Source: UMGS973 sp045599945 | Lineage (GTDB): Bacteria; Bacillota; Clostridia; Peptostreptococcales; Anaerovoracaceae | Reading direction: 5' to 3' | Length of the DNA: 60,520 bases | Assembly (NCBI GenBank): GCA_045599945.1 | Contig: JAZRWY010000047.1 | Location: forward strand, 1 to 60,520 | Part shown: piece by piece, positions 7,611-15,142 of the stretch | Layout of the letters: every line of letters starts with the position of its first letter | How positions within the stretch are numbered: position 1 is the stretch's first letter | Program-made: the position numbers and the translations under genes | The notes under the pieces: model-generated | Databases searched by the model: none | What the model saw: only the letters and a program-made list of their open reading frames with translations | What the model was told of the DNA's origin: nothing

Positions 7611-8691
7611 TTGTCATTCCTCCCGTTCTTGAATTGTTAAGATTCTCTGCCATCTGCTTCTGCGTGTCAGGAAACATATGCGCATACCTGTATGTGATAT
7701 CAATTGCTTCGTGTCCCACTCTGTTCCCGATATCAACTGCTGTAAATCCCTGCTGTATCAGCAGAGAAATGTGGGAATGTCTCAGGTCATGAACTCTGAT
7801 TTTTTTCACGCCGGCGCGCGCTGCACCTCTTTTCATTGAACTGTACAGCTGACTTTTCGTCACCCTGAAAAGGCGTTCATTCGGCTTCAGGTCATATATG
7901 AGCTTCATATAATCCTGTATCTCGCCCGCAAGGAATTCCGGCAGGTCAATGACCCTGATGCTTTTCTGCGTCTTTGGTGGGGTTATGATATCTTTTCCGT
8001 CTATCCTCTGATATGACTTGGTAATTGAAAGCCTGTTGTTTTCAAAATCAAAATCTGCCGGGGTCAGCGCAAGAAGCTCACCTTCTCTTATCCCGCACCA
8101 GTACAGAAGTTCAAACGCATAATATGTCCGCGGGTTATCCATGACCGCCTCTGCGAACTTTTCGTATTCTTCCGTTGTCCAGAAAAGCATCTCATCAGCT
8201 TCTTTCTTTCCCATTGAACCGGCCTTTCTTACGGGATTCTCTTTAAGTCCGTAGAAATTCACAGCGTGATTGAAGATCGCACTTATCTGATTGTTTATTG
8301 TCTTGAGATAGGTCTGCGCATAAGGCTCTCCTTTTTCATCCCTGTAATTCATCAGTTCATTCTGCCACCTGACAATGTCCCTCGGTGTTATGGAATTGAT
8401 TTTTCTGTTTTTGAAATATGGAAGAATCTTTTTCTCAATCAGACACTCCTTGTTTTTCAGGGTGCTTAACCTGATTCTCGACTTCATATCCTCATAATAC
8501 AGTTCCACAAAGGTTCCGAATTTCATATTCAGATCCACATTCACAGCTGCCTTCTGCTCACACTCCCACATGATGGCTTCTCGTTTTGTCTGGAAGCCTC
8601 TCTTCTGTGTCTGTCTGTTTTCTCCGCTCCAGTCCTTGTAACGGAATACAACACGCCACGTTCCTGTTTTTTCGTCCTTGTAAACTGACAT
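7585..8691 (-). CDS. tyrosine recombinase / integrase of the element
   Basis: 368 residues. Domain order: N-terminal AP2-like arm-binding part (MSVYKDEKTGTWRVVFRYKD), SAM-like core-binding domain (about 60-160), catalytic domain (about 175-350). Catalytic residues visible: Arg in WCGIREGEL, His and Arg in HDLRHSH, the late His in VGHEAID and the nucleophile Tyr in YRYAHMF. It belongs to the Tn916/phage-type integrases. It should insert and excise the element at the guaA 3' end using the core GAGTGGGA and the TTGCCA pairs as arm sites. It starts two bases after the excisionase-like gene. Confidence 0.92.
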   Translation of the reverse strand: MSVYKDEKTGTWRVVFRYKDWSGENRQTQKRGFQTKREAIMWECEQKAAVNVDLNMKFGTFVELYYEDMKSRIRLSTLKNKECLIEKKILPYFKNRKINSITPRDIVRWQNELMNYRDEKGEPYAQTYLKTINNQISAIFNHAVNFYGLKENPVRKAGSMGKKEADEMLFWTTEEYEKFAEAVMDNPRTYYAFELLYWCGIREGELLALTPADFDFENNRLSITKSYQRIDGKDIITPPKTQKSIRVIDLPEFLAGEIQDYMKLIYDLKPNERLFRVTKSQLYSSMKRGAARAGVKKIRVHDLRHSHISLLIQQGFTAVDIGNRVGHEAIDITYRYAHMFPDTQKQMAENLNNSRTGGMTIEREKSEG

Positions 8692-8693
8692 CC

Positions 8694-8906
8694 CTAGTCC
8701 TCCTTTCCGTCGTCTGCTCCATAGCAGAACTTCTTTCTGAAATAATTTGTGCTGACCTTGCCTGAAATAGTGATATAGCCCATTTCTCTCAGTTCCCTGT
8801 TAAGCTGCTGCATTACCTTGTATGCGTATGCCTTTGAGATTCCCAGCTCTTCAGCTACTTCATCAGCAGTCATCATGATTTTTTCCTCTTTAAATGCAGT
8901 AGTCAT
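8694..8906 (-). CDS. excisionase-like helix-turn-helix protein
   Basis: 70 residues with a winged HTH pattern (MTADEVAEELGISKAYAYKVMQ split over two helices), the usual form of small excisionases or directionality factors. ATG 8906 is eight bases after GGAGG; an upstream GTG at 8915 overlaps that site and was not used. It is directly upstream of the integrase and read from a promoter that holds the repressor palindrome in its spacer, so excision should be controlled by the XRE protein. Confidence 0.75.
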   Translation of the reverse strand: MTTAFKEEKIMMTADEVAEELGISKAYAYKVMQQLNRELREMGYITISGKVSTNYFRKKFCYGADDGKED

Positions 8907-8930
8907 CCTGTTCACCTCCTTTCAGATAAC

Positions 8931-9050
8931 ATTAAACATATTTGTTTAAGTAGTATAATACTAAACATTTCTGTTTAAGTCAAGCGTTATTTGAGGAATA
9001 ATTAAACTTTTTTGTTTAATATCCTTTACCTACTTAAACATTTCTGTTAT
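8931..9050. promoter_or_regulatory. four operators between excisionase and repressor genes
   Basis: Near-palindromes of the form TTAAACA-N-TGTTTAA lie at 8931-8950, 8961-8980, 9001-9020 and 9033-9050 (the last is imperfect on its right arm). Spacing is about 30, 40 and 32 bases. The second sits exactly between -10 and -35 of the leftward promoter, the fourth exactly between -35 and -10 of the rightward one. This is a lambda-like divergent control region. Confidence 0.85.
8955..8983 (-). promoter_or_regulatory. leftward promoter for excisionase-integrase operon
   Basis: TTGACT (complement of 8978-8983), 17-base spacer, TATTAT (complement of 8955-8960). The spacer is filled by the second operator, so repressor binding should occlude RNA polymerase. 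Confidence 0.8.
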
Positions 9051-9053
9051 ACT
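9025..9053 (+). promoter_or_regulatory. rightward promoter for the XRE repressor
   Basis: TTTACC (9025-9030), 17-base spacer, TATACT (9048-9053). The spacer contains the fourth operator, indicating autoregulation. The -35 is weak, as often seen for self-regulated repressors. Confidence 0.65.
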
Positions 9054-9110
9054 TATTATGTAATCAAGCGAAGGCATACATTTTGGATATGCCGGATAGG
9101 AGTAATCATT

Positions 9111-9575
9111 ATGGCAATTGGAGAACGAATCCGTTATTTCCGCACTATGAAGGGAATGACGCAGAAAGCACTTGGTGCTCAGCTGGGATATCCTGAAAAA
9201 GCAGCTGATGTCCGCATGGCACAGTATGAATCCGGAACACGTACCCCTAAGGCAGATACTGTTGAAAAGCTTGCCGAGATCTTCGGTATCTCGCCTGCTG
9301 CCCTGGACGTTCCGAATACAAGCAGCATGAACGGCATCATGCAGACTCTGTTCTCTCTTGAGGACAGTCATGGCATAACTCTCACCATCAGAGACGAAGG
9401 CTCAATATGTATCCTTACTGATCCGACCCGACCTGATGACGGCCTTCTGCTGAATCTGTATGACTGGGCCAGAAGGTGTGACCAGCTGAGAAAAGGTGAA
9501 ATCACACAGGATGAATATGATTCATGGCGATATAATTCCACCGGATTCATTTCCCACAGCGAAAATTCAAAATAA
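9111..9575 (+). CDS. XRE-family repressor of the element
   Basis: 154 residues. The N-terminal Cro/CI-type HTH (residues 1-65) reads IGERIRYFRTMKGMTQKALG and then YESGTRTPKADTVEKLAEIF, a classic lambda-repressor-like fold. The C-terminal part is acidic and lacks a Ser-Lys self-cleavage peptidase pattern, so induction by RecA is not expected. ATG 9111 follows AGGAG; the longer reading frame from 9012 would run through the promoter and operators. It is divergent from the excisionase-integrase operon and most likely binds the TTAAACA palindromes. Confidence 0.88.
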   Translation: MAIGERIRYFRTMKGMTQKALGAQLGYPEKAADVRMAQYESGTRTPKADTVEKLAEIFGISPAALDVPNTSSMNGIMQTLFSLEDSHGITLTIRDEGSICILTDPTRPDDGLLLNLYDWARRCDQLRKGEITQDEYDSWRYNSTGFISHSENSK

Positions 9576-9584
9576 CAGCATTAA

Positions 9585-9622
9585 AAAAAGCTATCCAACC
9601 ATTATTAGTTGCATAGCTTTTT
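9585..9622 (+). terminator. terminator after the XRE repressor gene
   Basis: AAAAAGCTAT and ATAGCTTTTT form the outer stem, CAAC/GTTG the inner one, with a single mismatch between them, followed by TTATTT. It ends transcription before the right attachment site. Confidence 0.75.
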
Positions 9623-9636
9623 ATTTATGATAATGC

Positions 9637-9658
9637 TTTTGTTGCCAAAGTGTTGCCA
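9637..9658. repeat. right copy of terminal direct repeat (paired TTGCCA)
   Basis: Identical over 22 bases to 495-516 and in the same orientation. It lies about 60 bases inside the guaA end of the element. A likely arm-type integrase site. Confidence 0.75.
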
Positions 9659-9717
9659 AAGGGCAGTTTTGGCTTTTCAAAACCCAGTGTTTTCAAGGGT
9701 TTGCGGGTTTTTTCTTT

Positions 9718-10704
9718 CTACTCCCACTCGATTGTAGCCATTGGCTTGTTTGAGTAGTCCCAAAGCACTCTGTTGATGCCATCAACTTCTGCCATGATTC
9801 TGTCTCTGATTGTGCAGAGAGTTTCCCATGGAAGCTGAACGGATTCAGCTGTTACAGCGTCCACTGTGTTTACGGCTCTGATGATTGCTGGCCATCCTTC
9901 ATATCTCTGACCTTCCCCATCAACATACTTGATCCCTACTGACTTGATGTCAGGGATTGCTACGAAGTACTGCCAAGGTGTTTCTGGAAGCTTGTCGATT
10001 TCTTCTCTTGCGATTGCATCTGCTTCTCTGAGAGCTTCAAGTCTGTCTCTAGTGATAGCACCTGTGCATCTAACTCCAAGTCCAGGACCTGGGAACGGCT
10101 GTCTGTATACCATGTTGTCCGGAAGTCCTAATGCCTTACCAACTACCCTTACTTCGTCCTTGTAAAGAAGCTTAACCGGCTCTACAAGTTCAAAGTTCAA
10201 ATCTTCAGGAAGTCCGCCTACATTATGGTGAGCCTTGACGCCCTTTGATTCTGTAATATCCGGATAAATCGTTCCCTGTGCAAGGAATTCAATTCCTTCA
10301 AGTTTCTTGGCTTCGTCTGCAAATACTTCGATGAATTCAGCACCGATGATCTTTCTCTTTGTTTCAGGGTCATCAACACCTGCAAGCTTATCTAAAAATC
10401 TATCAACTGCATCTACATATACAAGGTTTGCTCCAAGTTCTTCTCTGAATACCTTTACCACCTGCTCAGGTTCTCCCTTACGGAGAAGACCGTGGTTAAC
10501 ATGTACGCAAACAAGCTGTGAGCCGATTGCCTTGATTAAAAGTGCAGCTACTACTGATGAATCTACGCCGCCGGAAAGAGCAAGGAGAACCTTCTTGTCT
10601 CCAACCTGCTCCTGAACAAGCTTTACCTGTTCATCGATAAATGCAGCAGCAAGTTCTGGTGTAGTAATTCTTTCCATTGATTCTGGTCTCTTATTCGGAT
10701 CCAT
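9718..10704 (-). CDS. guaA: GMP synthetase, ATP-pyrophosphatase subunit (no amidotransferase domain)
   Basis: 328 residues. Converts XMP to GMP by adenylation and amination. The PP-loop LSGGVDSS is at residues about 44-51 and the family-typical QPFPGPGLGVR is present, as is the C-terminal dimerisation domain ending IEWE. Usual bacterial GuaA is about 510-525 residues with an N-terminal class I glutamine amidotransferase domain, absent here. The start is real: GGAGG lies six bases upstream of the ATG and a promoter follows, so the gene is not simply cut. A separate amidotransferase subunit, as in archaea, would be needed elsewhere, or ammonia is used. The 3' end is the integration site of the element. 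Confidence 0.93.
   Translation of the reverse strand: MDPNKRPESMERITTPELAAAFIDEQVKLVQEQVGDKKVLLALSGGVDSSVVAALLIKAIGSQLVCVHVNHGLLRKGEPEQVVKVFREELGANLVYVDAVDRFLDKLAGVDDPETKRKIIGAEFIEVFADEAKKLEGIEFLAQGTIYPDITESKGVKAHHNVGGLPEDLNFELVEPVKLLYKDEVRVVGKALGLPDNMVYRQPFPGPGLGVRCTGAITRDRLEALREADAIAREEIDKLPETPWQYFVAIPDIKSVGIKYVDGEGQRYEGWPAIIRAVNTVDAVTAESVQLPWETLCTIRDRIMAEVDGINRVLWDYSNKPMATIEWE
9722..9729 (-). repeat. attachment core at the guaA 3' end
   Basis: The octamer GAGTGGGA inside the last codons of guaA is repeated at 389-396. It forms the right junction of the element. The native guaA terminator is not present directly after the stop codon here; a good terminator follows the left copy instead. 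Confidence 0.7.
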
Positions 10705-10759
10705 TGTATACCTCCAATATATATCTAAGCTAAATGATTTACTTTTTGATTAATAATTA

Positions 10760-10789
10760 ATTATACAACATCTTTGTACAATATATCAA
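10760..10789 (-). promoter_or_regulatory. promoter of guaA
   Basis: TTGATA (complement of 10784-10789), 18-base spacer, TATAAT (complement of 10760-10765), about 55 bases upstream of the start codon. No riboswitch is recognised in the short leader. Confidence 0.7.
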
Positions 10790-10799
10790 CAAAAATGGC

Positions 10800-11840
10800 C
10801 TATTTCTGTTCCTTGAATATCGCTGGGATATCAATGTTCTGCGGACAGTGACTGACGCACTCTCCACATCCGATACATGCGTCATATCCCTTGACGTTCT
10901 CGAGTTCAGAAAGCCTCCACGGATCGCCCGTAAGCCTTTTCTCATTGATCCCTTTTAAAAGCAGCGGAATATCTAATCCTTCCGAACAGTCTCTGCAGTA
11001 CCTGCAGCCGGTGCACTGAATCAGATTCTCTTTCTTGTGATTCTCAATCTTTTCCTCATAGGCTGCAAGCTCCTCTTCAGAAAGAGGATTTCTCTCAGCA
11101 AAGGTTCCTGCATTTTCAAAGACCTGCTTAGGACCTGTCATGCCGCTTAATATGCATGTTATTCCATCGAGATCCTGCAGCCATCGGAAGGCCTCTTTGG
11201 CTCCTAATCCTGCCAGATTTGAGCCTTTCAGAGGTTCCATTACAAAGATTGGTATGTTCTTTTCTCTAAGCGCCTCATACTGCTCTTTTGCATCAAGAAG
11301 GTCCCAGTCAAGACGGTTCAGCTGTATGAGCACCATGTCCCACTTATTATAGTAGTCAAGAAATCTTCTCAGGGTTTCAGGCCTTGCATGGGACGAAAAT
11401 CCAATATGCCTGATTTTCCCCTCTTCCTTCTGCTTTTCTAGGAATTCGACATAGTGGGGCTTCATGTATTCGCCAATGGTATTCTCATTTAAGCCATGAA
11501 GCATGAATATGTCGAAGTAGTCTGTGCGGCACCTTTCAAGTTCCTCAAAGAATACCTCTTCAATGGGTCTTCCAATGTCCTCCTTATACTTGGATGACAG
11601 GTAGTACTGTTCTCTTCTGTACCTTGACAGCACTTCCCCCGTGAAGACTTCAGAATCACCATACGTGTATGCAGTATCAAAGAAGTTGATCCCGCTTGCC
11701 ATGCATGCGTCTATGATTCTTGCACCTGCTCTTCTGTTCATGGTCTCCATCCCGGTTTCAGGATCCTTGACTGTAGGGATTCTAAGAATTCCCATTCCCA
11801 GAGCGGAGATGTTCATCTCATGAAATCGGTTATAGTACAT
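10800..11840 (-). CDS. aldo/keto reductase with C-terminal 4Fe-4S ferredoxin domain
   Basis: 346 residues. The N-terminal TIM barrel (about 1-265) shows the aldo/keto reductase pattern GINFFDTAYTYGDSE with the catalytic Asp and Tyr, and later GFSSHARPETL. The C-terminal part has CTGCRYC and CIGCGECVSHCPQ clusters, binding one or two iron-sulfur centres. Such ferredoxin-type reductases are common in anaerobes; substrate unknown. It is the last gene of a minus-strand cluster with a flavin reductase-like protein (ten bases upstream) and an unknown protein, suggesting a redox pathway. Confidence 0.88.
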   Translation of the reverse strand: MYYNRFHEMNISALGMGILRIPTVKDPETGMETMNRRAGARIIDACMASGINFFDTAYTYGDSEVFTGEVLSRYRREQYYLSSKYKEDIGRPIEEVFFEELERCRTDYFDIFMLHGLNENTIGEYMKPHYVEFLEKQKEEGKIRHIGFSSHARPETLRRFLDYYNKWDMVLIQLNRLDWDLLDAKEQYEALREKNIPIFVMEPLKGSNLAGLGAKEAFRWLQDLDGITCILSGMTGPKQVFENAGTFAERNPLSEEELAAYEEKIENHKKENLIQCTGCRYCRDCSEGLDIPLLLKGINEKRLTGDPWRLSELENVKGYDACIGCGECVSHCPQNIDIPAIFKEQK

Positions 11841-11850
11841 TGGAAACTAC

Positions 11851-12408
11851 CTATTTCAGCTTTGCTCCGTCGGCAAATGCATTGCCGATGATTTCGCCCA
11901 TTGTAAGGTACTTATGGTTAACCGGGTCGTAGGATATTGGCTTCAGTTTCTTGGGATCAATATGTCCATCCGTCATTACTTCCTCATCTGCTGATACATT
12001 AATGATGCTTCCAACCATGATATGCGTTCCCGGGTTATATGATATGAGCCTGCAGTGAAGCTCCATATTAAGCTCATTGATAACCGGCGCATCAACAAAT
12101 TCACTCTTTGTTACTGTCCATCCTGCTCTTGCAACCTTGTCAGGTACGTCATTTGCTGAAACAATGCCTACATAATCGCACTGCACCATGTTATTTTCAT
12201 CACCGATTGCAACCGTGAAGTCTCCTCTTTCAAGAATGTCCTTTACCGTCTTGTGACCCGGCGAAAGACACATGGAAATCTTGTCTGCACTCGAAATCAT
12301 GCCCCATGCGGCATTCATTGCACATGGCACATCGTTTTCATCATATGCTGAAATAATTAATACCGGCATTGGGAAAAGCCAGCTCTGTGTTCCAAAATTC
12401 TGCTTCAT
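11851..12408 (-). CDS. flavin reductase-like FMN-binding protein
   Basis: 185 residues with the split-barrel fold of the flavin reductase family: PMPVLIISAYDENDVPCAMNAAWG near the N-terminus, then ISMCLSPGHKT and the DYVGIVSANDVPDK region. In anaerobes such proteins act as flavoredoxins or small flavin-dependent reductases. It sits between an unknown protein and a ferredoxin-type aldo/keto reductase and is probably co-transcribed, passing electrons within the same pathway (inference). Confidence 0.82.
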   Translation of the reverse strand: MKQNFGTQSWLFPMPVLIISAYDENDVPCAMNAAWGMISSADKISMCLSPGHKTVKDILERGDFTVAIGDENNMVQCDYVGIVSANDVPDKVARAGWTVTKSEFVDAPVINELNMELHCRLISYNPGTHIMVGSIINVSADEEVMTDGHIDPKKLKPISYDPVNHKYLTMGEIIGNAFADGAKLK

Positions 12409-12420
12409 CTCTTGTCTCCT

Positions 12421-13062
12421 TTATCTTTCAAAATCTACTACATATGCTCCCAGGACTTCCAGGGGCTCAATGTACATGGCCTGTCTGATGAGCATATTCT
12501 TATCTTTATCATATTGAGATACCTTAATTTCTCTATCCGGAACATTCCAGAAGAATTCGCAGTCTGCATGTTCCTTGTAGGCATGAACCATTTCTGCTTC
12601 TCTGAAGGTTGCTTTTCCGTCAGTTCCGTAGAGATTAAAGGTTCCCTGGTTATCTTGCTCCGCGGGGCAGCCGCCTGTTACATCTGCCAGCGTATGAATG
12701 ATGGTAAGTATCGTCTCCTGCATCGCATCGCCATTTAGCGTTACATCAGTCCTAAAGGCCTTTCTTCCATCAAATGATGTAAATACATCCATCTGAATCT
12801 TTGCCTTTTCGCTGACATATTCACCCTGATGCTCTCTGTCCGGCGCCTCATCGCCACTTTCCCAGGTGATGAGATTCAGCCAGCCCCGTACTCCGTCATA
12901 CTCTACAGGAGTATTGAACTCTGCTCTGTAAAACATTCCGTCAATCTGCTCGATGTTAATCCTGAGTACAGGTCTGAGTGACCTGTAGCCTGCAGGGAGC
13001 AACGCCTTGATCTCCTCATGGTCTGCACTGTATGCCATTACAAACTGTCTAATTCTGCTCAT
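12421..13062 (-). CDS. conserved protein of unknown function in a redox operon
   Basis: 213 residues; I do not recognise the family with confidence. The sequence is soluble, without signal or membrane segments, with long beta-rich stretches (YRAEFNTPVEYDGVRGWLNL) and a C-terminus YIEPLEVLGAYVVDFER. ATG 13062 has GAGG six bases upstream; the alternative ATG at 13086 lies at the predicted transcription start and has no ribosome site. It is the first gene of the cluster with the flavin reductase-like and aldo/keto reductase genes. Confidence 0.75.
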   Translation of the reverse strand: MSRIRQFVMAYSADHEEIKALLPAGYRSLRPVLRINIEQIDGMFYRAEFNTPVEYDGVRGWLNLITWESGDEAPDREHQGEYVSEKAKIQMDVFTSFDGRKAFRTDVTLNGDAMQETILTIIHTLADVTGGCPAEQDNQGTFNLYGTDGKATFREAEMVHAYKEHADCEFFWNVPDREIKVSQYDKDKNMLIRQAMYIEPLEVLGAYVVDFER

Positions 13063-13089
13063 ATGGTACCTCGCTTTTTCTTCCATCTA

Positions 13090-13095
13090 ATTATA
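13090..13095 (-). promoter_or_regulatory. extended -10 promoter of the redox operon
   Basis: TGATATAAT on the minus strand (TATAAT as complement of 13090-13095), about 28 bases before the chosen start codon. No clear -35 hexamer. It lies back to back with the azlC promoter. Confidence 0.6.
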
Positions 13096-13125
13096 TCATT
13101 TTCCATCCCTTAACACTATGCAAAG

Positions 13126-13155
13126 TTGACAGCAAAAGACATGGAGTAGTATAAT
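13126..13155 (+). promoter_or_regulatory. promoter of azlCD
   Basis: TTGACA (13126-13131), 18-base spacer, TATAAT (13150-13155): both consensus hexamers, indicating a strong promoter. The start codon is 26 bases after the -10. Confidence 0.85.
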
Positions 13156-13180
13156 CTGCGGTGTGTATGAAGGAGAATCC

Positions 13181-13873
13181 ATGACTAGAGAAGATTTAAG
13201 ATTTGCATTTATAAAATCCGTTCCGATCATGTTCAGCTATATCATGATTGGAATTGCATATGGAATACTCATGAACCAGGCAGGATACAGCGCGTTCTGG
13301 CCGTTCCTCATATCCCTTACAGTATATACGGGAGCTTTCCAGTTCGTTCTTGTTCCATTTCTTGCATCAGGAGCAGATCTTGCTACAGTGCTCATCACCT
13401 GCGCGGCCCTTGGAAGCAGGCAGCTTTTCTATGGCGTTTCATTCATTGAGCAGTTTAAGAAAATGGGGAAAAGATACCTCTACATGGTATTTTCTGTAAC
13501 AGACGAGACCTATGGAATATATACATCAACCATATTTCCTGAAAAGGTGAACAAGGGAAATGCAATGTTTGCAACCGCAATCATGTGCCATTCCTACTGG
13601 ATCATTGGTTCAGTCCTTGGGGCGGTAATCGGCATGCTCATTCCATTTTCTCTTGAAGGAATAGACTTTGCAATGACGGCACTTTTCACCACCATGTTCA
13701 TCGATCAGTGGAGACAGGCGAAGAGCCATACCCCGGCAATCATTGGAGCCATATGCAGTATCGCATTCCTTGTAATTCTTGGACCTGCAAAGTTCATGCT
13801 CCCATCTCTTGTCTTTACAACAGCGCTTCTAATCTTCCTGAATGCGAAAGGAGGAAAAGAAAATGACAGCTAG
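13181..13873 (+). CDS. azlC: AzlC-family branched-chain amino acid exporter, large subunit
   Basis: 230 residues, about five to seven hydrophobic membrane segments. The family motif GIAYGILMNQAGYSAFWPFLIS near the N-terminus and the FSVTDETYGIYTS region match AzlC/YgaZ. With AzlD it exports branched-chain amino acids or analogues such as 4-azaleucine in Bacillus. ATG 13181 is six bases after AGGAG; an upstream in-frame ATG at 13163 lacks a good site. It overlaps azlD by 11 bases. Confidence 0.9.
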   Translation: MTREDLRFAFIKSVPIMFSYIMIGIAYGILMNQAGYSAFWPFLISLTVYTGAFQFVLVPFLASGADLATVLITCAALGSRQLFYGVSFIEQFKKMGKRYLYMVFSVTDETYGIYTSTIFPEKVNKGNAMFATAIMCHSYWIIGSVLGAVIGMLIPFSLEGIDFAMTALFTTMFIDQWRQAKSHTPAIIGAICSIAFLVILGPAKFMLPSLVFTTALLIFLNAKGGKENDS

Positions 13874-14183
13874 CATGATGCTTGTAACAATAGGCGCATG
13901 TGCAATATGCATGTTCGCCTTAAGATATGTTCCTTTCGTACTGTTTAAAGGCGATGCAGTGCCTCAGATGGTAAAGAAGCTTGGAGCCGCACTTCCGCCG
14001 GCCATCATGGCAACCCTTGTTGTCTACTGCGTAAGGTCAACGGAATGGCTTGAGATGTCATCTGTCGTTCCTGTAATTGCAGGGGTACTTTCAACAGCAC
14101 TCGTCCATATATGGAAGAAAAACACCATACTGTCCGTATTTGCAGGTACAGCAGTATATATGATATTAATATATGTAATATAA
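13863..14183 (+). CDS. azlD: AzlD-family small subunit of branched-chain amino acid exporter
   Basis: 106 residues, four membrane segments, with the AzlD pattern ALRYVPFVLF near the N-terminus and an ALPPAIMATLVVYC segment. It is translated from an AAAGGAGG site inside the end of azlC and overlaps it by 11 bases, the usual arrangement of this two-part exporter. Confidence 0.9.
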   Translation: MTASMMLVTIGACAICMFALRYVPFVLFKGDAVPQMVKKLGAALPPAIMATLVVYCVRSTEWLEMSSVVPVIAGVLSTALVHIWKKNTILSVFAGTAVYMILIYVI

Positions 14184-14208
14184 AAGCAGATGCCTCCATC
14201 TGCCTTTT
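14182..14208. terminator. bidirectional terminator between azlD and kptA
   Basis: GCAGATG (14186-14192) and CATCTGC (14197-14203) form the stem, flanked by A-run and T-run, so it serves both convergent genes. Confidence 0.85.
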
Positions 14209-14209
14209 G

Positions 14210-14743
14210 TTATCTGTCAAGGTATTCTGGCGGTACTTCCTTAGTAAGCCACACGCCGTTTTCTGAAAGAAAGAATTCGTAGCCGTTCTCCGCCATCTTT
14301 CCCGATGATACGGTAAATACAGCTGGTTTTCCATGCCTCTGTCCTACCTTCACCGCAGTATCATAATCTGCAGAAAGGTGAACATAGAGCCTGCTCATCG
14401 GCTTTAATCCTTCCTTTTCTATTGCCTCGGAAAACCTCTCTGCTGTGCCGTGCCACAGCACTTCAGGAGGCTCCTTCTTTTCAAGTTCTACATCAACAGC
14501 GACTGAATGCCCCTGATTGGCTCTTATCTTTGTCATATCTTCATTAAATGAATATCTTGTCTTTTCATCCTCTTCGACTATTCTCTCAAGATCGGCCATC
14601 TCGATTCTGTATTTCGTCATGCTGAGGCCTTTCAGCAGTTCCCCTACATCTGTCCAGCCGTGTTCATCAAGGCTAATTCCGATTACTTCAGGCTCATGGC
14701 GCAGAATGAGGGCGATGAACTTGCTGATCTTGTTATCATTCAT
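14210..14743 (-). CDS. kptA: RNA 2'-phosphotransferase (KptA/Tpt1 family)
   Basis: 177 residues, the normal length of KptA. It transfers a 2'-phosphate from RNA to NAD+, as in tRNA splicing in eukaryotes; in bacteria the natural substrate is unclear and ADP-ribosylation has been reported for the family. Motifs: the start NDNKISKFIALILRHEP, the GWTDVGELL winged-helix part, LWHGTAE and LYVHLSADYDTAVKVG. It ends at a convergent terminator with azlD and starts two bases after the small membrane-protein gene. Confidence 0.92.
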   Translation of the reverse strand: MNDNKISKFIALILRHEPEVIGISLDEHGWTDVGELLKGLSMTKYRIEMADLERIVEEDEKTRYSFNEDMTKIRANQGHSVAVDVELEKKEPPEVLWHGTAERFSEAIEKEGLKPMSRLYVHLSADYDTAVKVGQRHGKPAVFTVSSGKMAENGYEFFLSENGVWLTKEVPPEYLDR

Positions 14744-14745
14744 AT

Positions 14746-15141
14746 CTATCCCCTTCTTTTTCTATCATCGACAGGATCATACTTGCTTAGGATAGCATTT
14801 ATGTCCTTTACACTTCCATATTCCATGCCATCTGTAGCCATCTCTTCCGGCACAATATGGTCCCCTATGGGCTTTGGAAGAACTGCATAGTATATGGCAG
14901 GATTGATGATCAGTAAATCAAGGATCACCCATATGATGCAGATCATGCCTCCCCTGTCACTCCCTCCGATGAAAAACGATCCTATGATGCCTGCAACGAA
15001 CAGGATTGTAGTGATGTAGGATCTGGATATTCCTGATGCAGCGCTTTTCAGTTCACTGTCGAAGTATTGTTTTTTCGTTATGTATTTTGTAAATCTGAAG
15101 TTAAGAAAATATATCTTACCTGCTAGAAGAAAATCTTTCAT
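14746..15141 (-). CDS. small membrane protein of unknown function
   Basis: 131 residues with two predicted membrane segments (SYITTILFVAGIIGSFFIGG and the GMICIIWVILDLLIINPAIYY region) and a soluble charged C-terminus ending PVDDRKRRG. No family recognised. It is packed between larC1 and kptA with 1-2 base gaps, so it is in the same transcription unit, but nothing ties it to nickel-pincer synthesis. It occupies the place where larC2 would be expected. Confidence 0.7.
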   Translation of the reverse strand: MKDFLLAGKIYFLNFRFTKYITKKQYFDSELKSAASGISRSYITTILFVAGIIGSFFIGGSDRGGMICIIWVILDLLIINPAIYYAVLPKPIGDHIVPEEMATDGMEYGSVKDINAILSKYDPVDDRKRRG

Positions 15142-15142
15142 T

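Larger units (their letters stand above)
385..9717. mobile_element. integrative mobilizable element inserted at the 3' end of guaA
   Basis: About 9.3 kb between two copies of the guaA 3' end. It carries a tyrosine integrase, excisionase-like gene, XRE repressor, MobC-like protein, RepA-type ATPase, MobV relaxase with a recognisable nick site, and a large secreted protein as cargo. No type IV secretion or coupling-protein genes are present, so it should be mobilized by a helper rather than self-transfer. A 22-base direct repeat lies just inside each end (495-516, 9637-9658). guaA is a known insertion site for such elements. The exact ends are inferred. Confidence 0.85.

Noticed and set aside
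9012..9110. N-terminal extension of the XRE repressor
   Set aside because: It would be translated from the operator and promoter region; ATG 9111 has a proper AGGAG site.
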